Shown: positions 21,516-33,068 of the stretch, piece by piece
Position numbering within the stretch: position 1 is the first letter of the stretch
Layout: each line of letters begins with the position of its first letter
NCBI GenBank assembly: GCA_032716605.1
Contig: CM064509.1
Span: 45,651,120 to 45,715,119 of the forward strand
Length of the DNA: 64,000 bases
Reading direction: 5' to 3'
Source: Paralithodes platypus
Taxonomy: Eukaryota > Arthropoda > Malacostraca > Decapoda > Lithodidae
Notes under the pieces: model-generated
What the model saw: the letters and a program-made list of their open reading frames with translations, nothing else
What the model was told of the DNA's origin: nothing
The model's database searches: none
Translations under genes and position numbers: made by a program

Positions 21516-24434
21516 GTAGAGGCAACGGGACAGCGACTTGGGGCTGGTAACCGTGTTCATGAGCAGTCTCTCTCGCACTTATTGAAACTGGTTCCGGTGT
21601 TTGATGAGAGTGGTGTAACAGAATTTTTCACACGCTTTGAGAAGAAGTGCCAGGAACATCAGTGGCCAGAGAATAAATGGGCAGCACATGTATCCTCTAG
21701 ATTAATAGGCAAGGGTCTTAAAGCCTACGATGCATTACCTTTGGAGTTATGTATTGTGTACGAGGATCTCAAGGAGGCTGTCCTGAGGGCTTACGAACTG
21801 CAACCAGAAACGTACCGTTTGAAGTTCCGGGGTGTAACTAAGGGAAGAGATAGCACCTTTTTGGAACACGCCCGGGACTTGTCCGATGCTATGGGGAACT
21901 GGCTCCGATCTGAGAAGGTAACAACGTTTGATGGAGTTAAGCAGTTAATGATGTTGGAGCAGTTCTTTAAGAGCACGGGCGGTGATCTAACTTTGAACTT
22001 AAAGGAGAAAAACCCAAGAACTCTAGTAGAAGCAGCAGAAATGGCTGATCTACGGCTGTCGTTGATTCGGGGTTGCGGGTCCTCACAGAAGTACGATGCA
22101 AGTGCTAGGGACCGTTATCCTCCCCCTCCCCGTAGCAATGACACATTTAAACCAAAGAGCAATGAAACTAAAACTGAAGCCAAACCTACCACCACACCGT
22201 ATGTGAAAAGTCAGGGGCCTTTTACATCACAGTATAAGCCGAAACCGAAATTTATGTGTTTTAGGTGCCACCAGGAGGGTCATAAGGCAAATGAGTGCCC
22301 TAGTCGACCTCCTCCGGCAGCCGTGTCTTTTGCTCACGGCATTGGAGTGTTCAAGAGGACATCGAAGTTTGTTAGAGGCATTTCTTCCGAGGTAAATACA
22401 CTGCCAGTGCAGAAGGATCCGGAAGGCTTATTCCCTGTCCGTGATGCCTTTGGTGACCACAGGGGACTCGGTTGTGTGGAGTGGGGGGGTAGAAGACATG
22501 AGGTGAGAATTTTGCGTGACACTGGGGCATCGCAAACACTGTTGAGAAATTTCACTTGTAAACCTGTCAATACGGCGCGGGTGGTTGTGGTTCAAGGAGT
22601 TAATGCGATCAGGTCATACCCGCTTGTAAGAATGAAGGTGGAAGTTGATGGTGTGACTCGTGACCTGGATGTAGGAATTGTGGAGAAGTTACCTGTTGGG
22701 GGCGTCGACCTCCTTCTTGGCAACGACTTTGCGGGGCCTACTCCTGAGGCTCCACCCTTAGTCGTTGTTGAGAAGCCGGCCGACGTGAGTAGGGAGGAGC
22801 AGGAGTGGGTTGGGAAGTGTCCGGGGCAGCCTATGGAGTGTGTTGTCACCGGAGATTCTGCATCCAGGGAGTCACATTCTGGTCAACAATCTTTAGATCA
22901 GCGGAGGAAGGGTACCGAGAAGGGGTTGAAAGTTGATGCGGTTGAGAGTTTAGTGTCAACGGACCTTCTCGGGAACTCATTATTAGGACCACATTTCGAG
23001 TCTGGAGAGGACCCAGTAACTGTTCCTGAAGGGGCAGAGGATGGGCTTAAAAAGACGAAAGAGTTGAAGGAGGACAGTGAGGCACAGTCGGGAGATGTAG
23101 CAACAAGGTACCCTGACGCGTACCCTATGAGAAATGGGTCGGCGAAAACGGTGGTCCGAAGCTTGCTAGTGTATTTTTCCCGGTATGGTTACCCACAGGG
23201 GATTCAGTCAGTCCGGGGACCCAACTTCACTTCTAGCCTCTTTGTACAAGCAATGCCGCAGCATGGGATTGTTGGGGTTGTGTCATCTGCATATCATCCG
23301 GAGAGCCAGGGTGTGTTAGAGCGATGGCACTCAGCCTTGAAATCTGTGCTTCGTTGTTTTTGCTTTGAGAGTGGGAGGGATTGGGATCTTGGCCTGCCAT
23401 GTGTTTTGTTTGCTGTGTGGGAGGTACCTGGGGAGAGTTTGGGATTCAGCCCTAATGAGCTCGTCTTTGGACACCGTGTCAGAGGGCCTCTCCATATGGT
23501 TGAAGAAGTATGGGAGGGCGCAGAAAAACCTTGTTCTATGCTCAAGTGTGTCCTCAACAGTCGAGAACGGATGTTGCGCAGTCTGGAGTTGGCTGGCCGT
23601 AATTTGACTAGCTCTCAGGCCCTCAGGAAGGACAGGTACGACCTCAAGGTTGAACTCAGGGAGTTTCACGTGGGTCAGGAGGTGTTGATTCTACTGCCCC
23701 TAGTAGGTCACCCCTTATCCGCGAAGTACGCTGGTCCTTATAGGGTGGTGGAGGAGCTATCGGACCTGGTTTACTTGGTAGCCACTCCAGACAGGCGGAA
23801 GCACAATCAGTTATGTCATGTTAATCCCATGAAGGAGTATGGGAGGCACCCCCCTGAGCCTCTCACTGTGCCTGTGATGACGTTTAGCAGTCAAGGTGGA
23901 GAAGGAGAACGGGACAGTCAAGCTCAGGTGGAGGATAACTGGAAGGATAAGAAGTTCAAATGGGCGCCTGAGTGTGAGAAGGTGTTTAGGGAAGTAAAAC
24001 ACCTGTTGTGCACTCACCCGATCCTCAGGGCCCCTGACTTTAGCCTACCTTTCCATCTAGCAACGGAGGCTAGTGGTGTGGGGGCTGGTGCCGTCCTTGT
24101 GGAAAAGGACGATGATGGGCTGGAGCATCCTGTTAGTTTCTGCTCGGAGAAGTACAATTCGGCCCAGGGGAGCTGCTCTGTTGTCAAGGAGGAGCTGCTG
24201 GTGGTTGTACTTGCTCTAAGGCATTTCGAGGTCTGTGTTCCAGCCTATGGTCCGGTCGTTGTAGTTTACCCAGATCATCACCCTCTCAAGTTCTTGGACC
24301 AGTTTCACAATCGGAATATGAGGCTGACCAGGTGGTCACTAAGGTTATTGGTATATGACCTGGACATACGCCATATTGCCGGTTGTGACAACGTGGTTGC
24401 AGATGGTCGTTCAAGGGTATATGATCCTGGGTAG
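21516..24434 (+). CDS. gag-pol: Fused Gag-protease-integrase-RNase H protein without RT
   Basis: This frame is in register with the upstream Gag. Residues below count from 21582. Residues 1-165 are a capsid-like helical domain. A CCHC knuckle, CFRCHQEGHKANEC, lies at 226-239 and a protease with DTG at 313-315 plus VDLLLGNDF at about 375-383. Residues 385-505 are a charged linker with no RT. Next comes an integrase piece entering at TRYPDAYPM (after the position of the first catalytic Asp): the second Asp motif reads IQSVRG (Val for Asp), the Glu region PESQGVLERWH is kept, and a GPY/F-type tail follows (AGPYRVVEELSDLVYLV). RNase H comes last, at about 785-950 (KFKWAPECEKVF; TEAS where TDAS is expected; YPDHHPLKFL; ends at the usual NVVAD box). 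Normal gypsy order is PR-RT-RNase H-integrase, so this pol is both deleted and permuted. Gag and PR look functional; reverse transcription and integration must be supplied in trans. Confidence 0.92.
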   Translation, partial: VEATGQRLGAGNRVHEQSLSHLLKLVPVFDESGVTEFFTRFEKKCQEHQWPENKWAAHVSSRLIGKGLKAYDALPLELCIVYEDLKEAVLRAYELQPETYRLKFRGVTKGRDSTFLEHARDLSDAMGNWLRSEKVTTFDGVKQLMMLEQFFKSTGGDLTLNLKEKNPRTLVEAAEMADLRLSLIRGCGSSQKYDASARDRYPPPPRSNDTFKPKSNETKTEAKPTTTPYVKSQGPFTSQYKPKPKFMCFRCHQEGHKANECPSRPPPAAVSFAHGIGVFKRTSKFVRGISSEVNTLPVQKDPEGLFPVRDAFGDHRGLGCVEWGGRRHEVRILRDTGASQTLLRNFTCKPVNTARVVVVQGVNAIRSYPLVRMKVEVDGVTRDLDVGIVEKLPVGGVDLLLGNDFAGPTPEAPPLVVVEKPADVSREEQEWVGKCPGQPMECVVTGDSASRESHSGQQSLDQRRKGTEKGLKVDAVESLVSTDLLGNSLLGPHFESGEDPVTVPEGAEDGLKKTKELKEDSEAQSGDVATRYPDAYPMRNGSAKTVVRSLLVYFSRYGYPQGIQSVRGPNFTSSLFVQAMPQHGIVGVVSSAYHPESQGVLERWHSALKSVLRCFCFESGRDWDLGLPCVLFAVWEVPGESLGFSPNELVFGHRVRGPLHMVEEVWEGAEKPCSMLKCVLNSRERMLRSLELAGRNLTSSQALRKDRYDLKVELREFHVGQEVLILLPLVGHPLSAKYAGPYRVVEELSDLVYLVATPDRRKHNQLCHVNPMKEYGRHPPEPLTVPVMTFSSQGGEGERDSQAQVEDNWKDKKFKWAPECEKVFREVKHLLCTHPILRAPDFSLPFHLATEASGVGAGAVLVEKDDDGLEHPVSFCSEKYNSAQGSCSVVKEELLVVVLALRHFEVCVPAYGPVVVVYPDHHPLKFLDQFHNRNMRLTRWSLRLLVYDLDIRHIAGCDNVVADGRSRVYDPG

Positions 24435-24904
24435 ATTGACACACGGGTAGCCTCCTGCTTTAGTTTGAATAGTATTTTGCGCTTGGTGCTTGTTGGCTCG
24501 CGGTTGTAGCCCAGCGTATTGGGTCGTAAAGCAGGAGTTGAGCGTTTGGTATAGAAGAAAAAACTAGGCTTGCCCCTATAGTGCAGCCGAAATAAACAAA
24601 TTATAAACAAAAATCAAATAAAAACTTTCTTTGATAGTTGATTTTTTTTAGTATGTTATAGCAGTAATTCTGAGTTGCACTCCTCTCAGAATGCTGGGCT
24701 AGAGAAGCTCGCTCTTGAGGAGCATAACTACATATAATTTAACCTATGGTGTTGGGGAGGGTTATAATTTTGAAAAATGTTTTGTTGACGAACTGTGCCA
24801 GATATTTTACTGCCGCTGGGTGATGGGAAGTGGAGATATAGCATGGGTTCTAACCATCAGATTTTTGTGAGCCTTGGGGCCTCTGAGAAAAATCTTGGGG
24901 GGGG
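24435..24904 (+). other. 3' untranslated region and polypurine tract of the gypsy element
   Basis: A noncoding stretch between the RNase H stop and the 3' LTR. It ends with GAGAAAAATC and a G8 run (24897-24904) abutting the LTR's TGTGACG, in the right place for a plus-strand primer. Confidence 0.75.
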
Positions 24905-27343
24905 TGTGACGTTGACTACTCCGTTAGAACCGCATGGCTTGTCCTACAGTGACTCACTAGGATCGCCAGGGCAGTGGATGGGGCTACAGTTTATGTATTA
25001 GAGTGTGCTTTATTTCATATGAAAGCTCGTGTCATGGGCAGTCCAGAAAGGCTCTTTGTTTTCGCCCATGTCAAGGCTTTATATATTTAATTGTAAAGTA
25101 TATATTTTATCATTAACTAGTAATGATAGGATCTGGGAGAGAGAGAGGCAGTAGAACAGAGTGAGAGGGGGCGCGCAGTGTTTTTTGTCCCGCTCGATGA
25201 CGTCACGGCTGCTGCCTCGCGGGGGTTGGTGGAGAGAGGCCCTTACCATGCTGTAAGCTTTGCTAGTGGTTAGATGACTTGTAACCGCTGTTTTCCCACG
25301 CGGCTCGAGCTAGTGCGAGTATATATACAGTTCCTCGCCACTCTCTCTCCCTTTCAGATCTGGTTTCTAGAACACACCCATCTTTTTTCCCTTGCTATCT
25401 GTCCCCGCTCCGTACCTGAGAATCTTTTCCTCTGCCTATCTCTCTCATTTTCCATATCCTTCACCACCTTTTATTAATATTATACCCCCTCTGGTTAACT
25501 GCAAAATCAGCTTCATGCTGGCCAGTTGTATTGTGTTAAGGTCTGATATAGCCTATGTATGTTAGTTGTTAAGATAAGTGGATCACGAAGCATTGGTTGG
25601 CATTTATATTGTTTAGTACTGCTTCCTTTAGTTATTAGTGTTCTGCTGGATTAGATAATGCTAGACTAGGAGTCTGATATTATAGGTATTGTTTCCTATG
25701 AGTGCTGGCTTCAGTTAAAAGCGGCACGACATACCTGAGAACTGGAGTTGATTGAGTAAATTCTAGTCTGTGTGCCATTGAGAGTAGAGCATGCACGAAT
25801 GAGGGTTTTTTGCCTATACCATTCTGCACTGTTCTAGTCTCGATTGTTTGTCTTTGAGGTACGCCAGGAGAACGCTTAACCCGGCAAGCGCGATAGGCCT
25901 CACGGAAGGCTTCCTATAGGGAACGCGATAGGCCTCACGGAAGCAGGACCATAAAAAAAGCCTTCCATAAAAAAAAAGGGCCTATCAAAACAAAGGAATT
26001 TGTCTCTAGGTGAGATAATTCCCCTCCAGTACTCATCCATGTAAATCTCACCCACCCCCCTCCCCTCCTTCCCCACCTTATTCCCCCCTCCCTCCCCTCC
26101 TCAATTATCACCTATTTTTCCTCTTATTATCATCATTTATCGGTTATTTTTCTCTCCCGCGATAATGTAGCACAAGTGGGTTGCATAAAAGATTGTTATG
26201 CAACACCCAGACACCGGCACACACCGCCCCGCTCTCCTCAGTTGACTCCCAGACAGCGAGAGGGGAAGGCTGCCTGTCTCTCTCTCTCGCCTGAGATTAT
26301 GACCGGGTGGCCAATATCTTCGTTTTTCACCACCCAAATGCTTTTCCCACTTATTTTAGCACTCTTGAAGGTTCATATATACATCATATATGTAAAATAA
26401 AAGCATACCGAAAACAAATAATGGTTTATATTGTAAATATAACAAATTCTGTCAGAATCCAGGGCTAGAAATGCACAAATAACTACCCTAGCACCTACAT
26501 CTATATCGCGCTTGTCAGGTTAATACTTCGGTATTAAGGTTTCTCAAGAGAGCTACCCTTCATTATAACGTAATATTTGACGCACAGACTTGAGATTTGC
26601 ACTAGGCTATGCAGCATGCCATGCGCACCAGTATCTCGTATCATTGACTCTAGCTAGACTTTATCAGTCACAGTAGACATTAAGTATATTAACCTAATTA
26701 CTCTTTTTATGCATACCCATTTATGATTACACAAGCATTTCGCAGCCTAGTTTGATGTATTGAGACACAAACGACTTAGGCTCTTTTTGTTGATAGGAAT
26801 ACTGCATTGTCGTGGCGATTATTATTAGTGTTGTAGTGTTTAGGATATTCTTGGCTCCGACGGCATTATATATTCTGCCTTTTTGTGATATAGCCTGCAC
26901 GAGCATTGTTCCGCTGCCTGCCTTTTTTGGGTTCCATTTCCGATACGAGCATCTTTATAGCATCTAACATTTAAAGAAGATTCCTTGTTAGTGTTGAAGG
27001 ACTTTAGTGCACTTTCTTTCATGCAGGAGTGCCTGACATTTATTGATTAAAGTAACGTAAGCTGTAACTTCTCTTACCACCTTACTTTGCATACCATAAC
27101 CAAGCACCTTCGGTTATAGGTAGTAATAGGCTGTTTTCACATAACATTAAGCCTAGAGTAGACGCACATTTATTGAGAGTTTGATAGCCTATTATTGCAT
27201 ATAGAACTTTGTAGAGTATTTGTGTTCTTTGTTCACTGGGAATATACATCAGAGGTTGGAGCTAGCGCTTTCCGTTGTAACATTTATGCCATTACTAGTC
27301 CAATGAATAAGAGCCCTGATATATTTGAACCCCAGTCGTAACA
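24905..27343 (+). repeat. 3' LTR, interrupted by MITE B2
   Basis: 2439 bp; 1795 bp without the MITE and its duplicated TTAA. It has the same TGTGACG...GTAACA ends as the 5' LTR and is nearly identical throughout. AACT follows it. Confidence 0.95.
25880..26519 (+). mobile_element. TTAA MITE family B, copy B2, in the 3' LTR
   Basis: 640 bp between TTAA at 25876-25879 and 26520-26523. The 5' LTR has the uninterrupted site AACGCTTAATACTTCGG, so the TTAA duplication is proven directly. Terminal repeats are CCCGGCAAGCGCGAT against CCTGACAAGCGCGAT. The first 75 bp hold a 19-bp direct repeat (GCGATAGGCCTCACGGAAG, twice) with a GGAAGGCTTCC palindrome. The body shares the CACCTATTTTTCCTCTTATTA word with B1. 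Confidence 0.96.
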
Positions 27344-27347
27344 AACT

Positions 27348-28600
27348 CACGAGAGCTCACGAGCATTTGTCACTAGCTCACTGAGTAGAACACCAATTCT
27401 ATCATTAAGCATATTCTTATTTTTAAAGGTTATTGACAATCAGAGGTGATGGTCACTTTGTATATAGATGTTTTATGTATAATATACACTCAGAATTTAA
27501 TTGGAATAATTATGAGTGCGGTAAAAGATTGACCTTTGTAGTACACACAAACACAAACAATTTTATCATGGTTCTGGTTAATATGACTTAGTCTCAAATT
27601 CTTCATCCTAACATATCGTAAGGGTGCTTCACACATACAGGATCTCGATCCCGATGCACTCCAACTTGGCAAAGTGGTGCAATTCTAAGCGTAGGAATGG
27701 TTTGACGAGCGGGCAGTGTTCTGGACCGGTCTAGCAGATTCCCCGCATGTTGGCGGTGCACGAAAATATTTTGGGTATGCTCAAAACTGTGCACTGCATG
27801 CCCCCAAAGTAATACAATAAGGCCAAGAATGGTTTAAATCTCTGCTTGCAAAGGAATTTTGCCCATTTCAAAAAGGAGGTTCATAGCTATGAGCATGAGT
27901 AAGGATGACATATGGGATAATGTTAACCTGGGCGGACGCACCTGGAAGCCAAAAGTTTTGGATAAAGGCCTCGTCACACATTCACGATTGGGAGCACGAC
28001 ATGACACAACTTGAATGTTGTGGCAATGTTGGTAAATTCCATCACGAAATAGACCTCTCACGAGGCCTTCTCTACTGATTATGATCATATACGTACGCAA
28101 ACCGAAAATATCTCTTAGGATATACGAGCCATCTTGATTAACACAGGATTAGGTGGCGATTAGAGTCCAAACCACACAAAAGTCACACCTACTTACAACG
28201 TATCCAGTACATGTTGTGATCGTTACGTGCAGATACCGTACAGGTCTCGTGACAAGACCGCGCTCTTAAGCCACACTGCATAAACATTTTATTCTTGGTT
28301 ACCATTGGACAATTTTCTTTAGCTCTGGGACTTATAGGTGTAAATACGATCTCATTTAAAACTCAGAATGAAGTAAATCTAACTTCGTCCATAATAAAAG
28401 TTAAACTGATGTCCTGCTGCTGACGGGGTTAAACTAGCTATATAAGATTATATGTGTGTGTGTGTGCGTGTGTGTCTCTCCTCCTTAGGGGGTGGTAGCT
28501 AGGAATCCTCCTCCCATTGTAAGATTTCCCTAATAGACAAGACAGGGAAAGGGGCAAGGGAACGAGAAAGTGGTTCCGAACCCTAAGAATTAAAACTTTA
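27348..28600. other. Intergenic DNA
   Basis: No domain or repeat boundary recognised. A short (GT)n run occurs at 28450-28476. Confidence 0.5.
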
Positions 28601-28619
28601 AATGTTGTCTGCATTAGAG

Positions 28620-29460
28620 CTGTCTGGCCCACACACAAAAGATCCCTTTCACCCTCAACCCATCTCGTTTACATCCCTATCTAAATATATTTGTTATCCC
28701 GCTATAACCCTCGGTAGCATATTCCACATATTTATAACTCTGTTATCAAACCAATATTTGCCTATATCTTTTCTGAAACAAATCGTATCTAATTTGAATA
28801 GTACTGGGAATAAATTTATGCCATATTTTAGAAATATTACCATTACTTTAAGAACACGTGGAATATTTGGGCATGGATGCAGGAAATGGGTGAGCAAATA
28901 ATAGTAGTGGGACTAAATTAATGCCATTTGGGAACAATATAACCATTACTTTCAAAAGATGTGGATACATGAAATTTGTGTGGTATATTTAGATTGGTAA
29001 CAGGCTTTTGGGTAAGTGGAATAGGCTACCGAGTGCTGTAGTGGGATCAAGAACAATAGAGAGCTTTAAGATAAAATTAGTCGGCTCTCTGCAGACTCCC
29101 GTGTTCCTATGTTCTTGTGTACTTTAAACACATGTGGACAATTTGGGCATGGCTGCAGGACATGGGTGGAAAATTAATAGTACTGGGACTAATTCATGCC
29201 ATTTTGGAGAAATATTACCGGTACCATTACTTTAAGAACACGTGGAATATTTGGGCATGGAGTCAGGAAATGGGTGAGAAATGAATAGTACTAGGACTAA
29301 ATGCATGCCATTTTGGAGGAATGTTAGCATTACTTTAAGGACATGTGGAATATTTGGGTTTGGATGCAGGAAATGGGTGAGAAATTAATAGTACTGGTAC
29401 CAAATTCATGCCATTTTGGAGAAGAAATAACCATTACTTACAAAACACGTGGACAATTTG
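28620..29460. repeat. Degenerate ~105-bp tandem repeats with LINE C-terminal scraps
   Basis: The unit contains GGAATATTTGGGCATGG, AGGAAATGGGTGAG and TAGTACTGGGAC, followed by CATGCCATTTTGG and ACCATTACTTTAAG. Copies of the GGGCATGG word start near 28870, 29146 and 29255; 29355 has a variant. Spacing is about 100-115 bp. Between the first and second copies lies a plus-strand segment (about 28995-29100) that reads like a LINE C-terminus (LLGKWNRLPSAVVGS). The minus strand at 28694-28897 has a similar tail (YWFDNRVINMWNMLP), so the array may derive from LINE 3' ends. Confidence 0.6.
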
Positions 29461-30250
29461 GTGATCAGCTGTAAAATGTCGTTTGTGTGTGCCGAAAAGT
29501 TGATGTTAGTGTTCGATGGCGTTACGTGACTGTACGTGATGACTACGAACTGTTCTCGTAGTACACTGGCAACGTAATTTTTCAGTGTGATGTCGCACGA
29601 CTTTACCACAACATTTTGCGACTGCACAACAACGCCACACCTTACCTTTGGATACCTTTGGATGTGTTCGCCGCTCCTCTAGCGGCACCAAGGAGCGCGA
29701 CGCCCCTCGTTATGGGTGGTATGGGTAGTATACAAACTTGTAACGTATTCATAAAGACATACTACAATAAAAAGTCAAGTCACGAGTCGAGTCGCTACAG
29801 TTTTAGCGGACCCTTTAAAATTTTGTAGCCTTCCACGAGAGTATAAGAGACACTGTGATACGTGACGAGATGTAACGAAATGTATGGACACTTCTACAAG
29901 AAACGCTTTTCAGGCCATGTCAGGTCCAATTCGTGAATGTGTGACGGAGCCTTTAGTTGCTGGATAGGGCACGTGCTGCTTTTGAAGAAGGACACTCATC
30001 AGGAGTTACAGTAGAGCAGGCAAGTTTTCGTTATATATGCGCAAAGGACAACCCCAGCAATATGGTCACCAGTGAGAGGGGAGGGCCCAGATGGCTATCT
30101 CACCAAGAGCTATTCCCTGACAATGGTCAGATAGATAGGAAGGGGGAAAACACTGTGGGTTGTCATATGAATCTAGGAAAGACCCTGTCGCTGCCATTAC
30201 CGGTAGCCCCTCCCGCCATATTGATTTTTTTTTTCTTTCTATATTCCAAC
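29461..30250. other. Intergenic DNA
   Basis: Nothing supported. Short ORFs show no family resemblance. Confidence 0.45.
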
Positions 30251-30254
30251 TACT

Positions 30255-30500
30255 CCCTCTCGGGCATAGGCTGAGAGCCTGCACATCCAACCGCTCAACA
30301 CGGTGAAGCCCGTGAGGTCTTGTTCCAGTCTAGGGAGTGAGACAAGTGAAGCACTAAAGTTCAACTCACGGCTTGAAGCAGCCCCATCTCTGAAGCTGCT
30401 CCGCCTTCATGCTTCACTGTCTCACCACCTAAACTCGGACCCTCACTTCTCAGAATGCCACCTATTGAGCAATTAACTCACTAGGCATTGCCCCCCTGCA
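30255..30500. repeat. Dispersed repeat, copy 1 (copy 2 at 39215-39480)
   Basis: It shares ordered words with 39215-39480, including GCTCAACACGxTGAAG, GAGGTCTT, CCACCTATTGAG and CTCACTAGGCA, in the same orientation over about 250 bp. It may be the body of a SINE, because copy 2 directly follows a tRNA-like head. Confidence 0.65.
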
Positions 30501-30644
30501 GCATATTTTGAATATGGGAATATTCATACAGTGCTATTTAATCAGGGAACAATGAGGGGATATTTTTGGCGTTTCGGTGGGCTTTGTGGTAATGCACTGA
30601 TACTAGGTACAGCACAAATTCCATCCCAATAATATCTTCCCATT

Positions 30645-30720
30645 GATATATCGGGATTCGAATCCGGGACCATTGGATTACCAGGCCAGTGGCAAGACCA
30701 CTCCAGCACACCTCCCCTAG
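30645..30720 (-). mobile_element. tRNA-like SINE head
   Basis: On the minus strand, GGAGTGGTCTTGCCACTGG resembles an A box and GGATTCGAATCCC is a perfect B box about 30 bp downstream. No intact cloverleaf acceptor stem is visible, so I treat it as tRNA-derived. Confidence 0.55.
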
Positions 30721-31460
30721 GGACCAGTATGGCTTCTATGTGAAGTCATGGCATGGGTACTCAGATCTATTAGGACTCTGAGAGAAAAGACACAGTAGAA
30801 ACATAAGGCAATACCGGTTTATTTGACGGGGTCGAAATTAAGGACAGCAGTATTATTCAAGATAAGGTTAGCCCAGAGAGAAGCTTACTCTGATGAGCAC
30901 CACTATTTGTCAACAAAACGAGTCACACCCAGTAATGTAGTGAAGCAGTTAGGCCTCCATATCGAGGGAGGAATGATATGTTGTCTAGGTAAGTAATACT
31001 TGTCACCTTTGCATGATGTTACCAAGTACCCTAGCTATCCTTATGCATGTTATATAGGATATACATATGTATTTATCATTACCTAGAGGAGTTATTATGA
31101 TTCATGATTTTATATATACTAATTATTTGTTATGAGTATGATTTGCAACTGATTATCATATTATAATAATAGATCATTACATTCACTACTGTAATAGGAG
31201 GAAAGCTTGGAGTTATATCAGTCTCCCTTATTGTACTTAACTATCTATAAATACATACCTATGCCTTCTCCTCAAACTAGAGGTGGTGGCAGAATTTACG
31301 TACAGTTAATAGCAGTCATATAAGAAATACATGAATGACAAATGAGCGAATACCAAGGGTCTACTGTACATAATGAACACTGTACAGTACAGCCATTCTC
31401 CTTAGTGAATACTGCCACAAGTTATGTAACCATAGTAGTGTTAGCTATGTTGTAAATTAC
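30721..31460. other. AT-rich DNA, no feature
   Basis: No recognisable coding capacity. It may include the degraded upstream part of the BEL/Pao element that follows. Confidence 0.4.
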
Positions 31461-31469
31461 ATAAGACAG

Positions 31470-32420
31470 AAATGGTGCATCCATAAGTTTAAAAAGATAG
31501 TGAATAAAGCAATAAGGGGATGTAGCACCTGCAAGACATTCCAAGGTGCGTTATACTGGGCTGTACAGGCCCCTCCATTACAGGGAAATAGGTTCAATAA
31601 GTATGTCCATTCTTGGTTACAGGGATAGATTACACAGGTATCTTATCAGTAAAGGTAAAGGGGGCACCGTAAGTAATAAAATATGTAGTCTTAATCACCT
31701 GTCCATTCACTAGGGCAATCCATGTAGAGATGGTGTCCAATCTCAACCTCTCCTGTGAATCATGCTTACTTGTTTTCCGTAGGTTCAATAGTAAAAGAGG
31801 TTACCCTGAACTTATGATTAGTAATAATACCACTATATGTATTAACAGAGCCAGTACATTATGGGAGTTGATAGATAATCCAGAATTTAAAAGGTACTCT
31901 AGCGGCTATCATTACATATCAAGTGCAAGTGGTGGTTCATACCGGCTAGGGCGTCATGATTGAATGCCATACGGAAATTAGTCATATTGCCATCCTGAAG
32001 GCTGACTTGAAGAAAGTATTGGGTTGAGCTTTGGTTACTTCAGAAAAACTGAGTACGGTATTGCTGGAGCTAGAAGCCACTATCAATGATCGCCCACTTG
32101 ATTACACAACATTGATATTGAAGACCCCCTACTCGTCACTCCAGGATATGTGTATACAAGGTTTTCCTAGGCAAGAATTCAAATAAAATTATCTCACTGA
32201 CGTCTTGTGGTGTAATAACACCTCTGTCAAGCAACGTTTCCTATGTATGTCCAAGATCTCACATAACTTGTGGAAAAGGTAGAGTACTGATTATCTCTCA
32301 GGGAACAACATCGTCATATATTTATAAATATAGGGAAAGCATTACCGCAAATCGTGGATGACGTATTAGTACATGACGAAGGTCTTTATAAATATTTTAG
32401 GACTATATAAAGCGAGCAAC
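31470..32420 (+). pseudogene. pol: Decayed BEL/Pao integrase
   Basis: Plus-strand frames, broken by many stops, spell BEL/Pao integrase blocks in the right order: a zinc-binding end (RGCSTCKTFQGALY, then APPLQGNRF), the catalytic-core block (MVSNLNLSCESCLLVFRRFNSKRGYPELMISNN, 31730-31830, where the last residues align with the SDNA motif, so the catalytic Asp is Asn here), then KADLKKVLG, LVTSEKLSTVLLELEATINDRPL and a downstream PLxY-type end. No RT, protease or LTR could be identified around it. It is an old, heavily mutated fragment. Confidence 0.72.
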
Positions 32421-33064
32421 ACCGTGTAAGGATGCAAGTGTCAGTTCCCAAGTACCCATGTAGCTTATTATTATATTATACATGCTTAAGCTTTGTATTT
32501 CACTTTGTTCTTATGTGTTACCCTTTCTTTGCCTCCTAGGATATATGATTTAAACAAATCTCTAGAACAAAGTTTTGTACGGTACGTTTTATGTTTGTGC
32601 TGAAAATCAAGCCTAATCTCTCCTCCGACTTTTCAACAATTCTTTCATCAATAACAAATGTATTGAAGTTCCTAACTATAGCTCTTCCCAGTCTTTCTGG
32701 TATTTAGCCTAAAACCTCTCCAACAATCATATTTCCTTGTCTTTTCCTCCACTTTTCCCTCTCTCTTGGATGATTCAGGTGCTATTCTTCCCTCTTCACC
32801 TACACTTCCCCCTCCCTTTAAAGGTGATCTACAAAATGAACGAAAAAACGAAGATTAATGTAGGGTCATAATGTGGCATGAATATACTGTAATATGTATA
32901 TGGGAAATATCGATATAATTCCATTAAACTCCAGAAAAAAATACTAATATATAACGTCGTTGGCATTCTCGGCGGATCAGCTGATCGGAAGTGACGACAT
33001 TGTATGGAGAGGCAGTTTGTAAATAACACATATAGTCCTGGACTGTCAGGTCTGTTTTTCATAA
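32421..33064. other. AT-rich intergenic DNA
   Basis: Nothing supported. Confidence 0.45.
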
Positions 33065-33068
33065 TTAA

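Larger units (their letters stand above)
18797..27343 (+). mobile_element. Complete non-autonomous Ty3/gypsy-type element
   Basis: The 5' LTR (18797-20591) and 3' LTR (24905-27343) begin TGTGACG and end GTAACA. A 4-bp target duplication, AACT, flanks the element (18793-18796 and 27344-27347). The 3' LTR minus its 644-bp MITE insertion (element plus one TTAA) is 1795 bp, exactly the 5' LTR length. I see about five substitutions and two compensating 2-bp indels between the LTRs, so the insertion is recent. The internal region has a primer-binding site, a long gag-PR-integrase-RNase H ORF without RT, and a G-rich polypurine tract. Confidence 0.95.
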
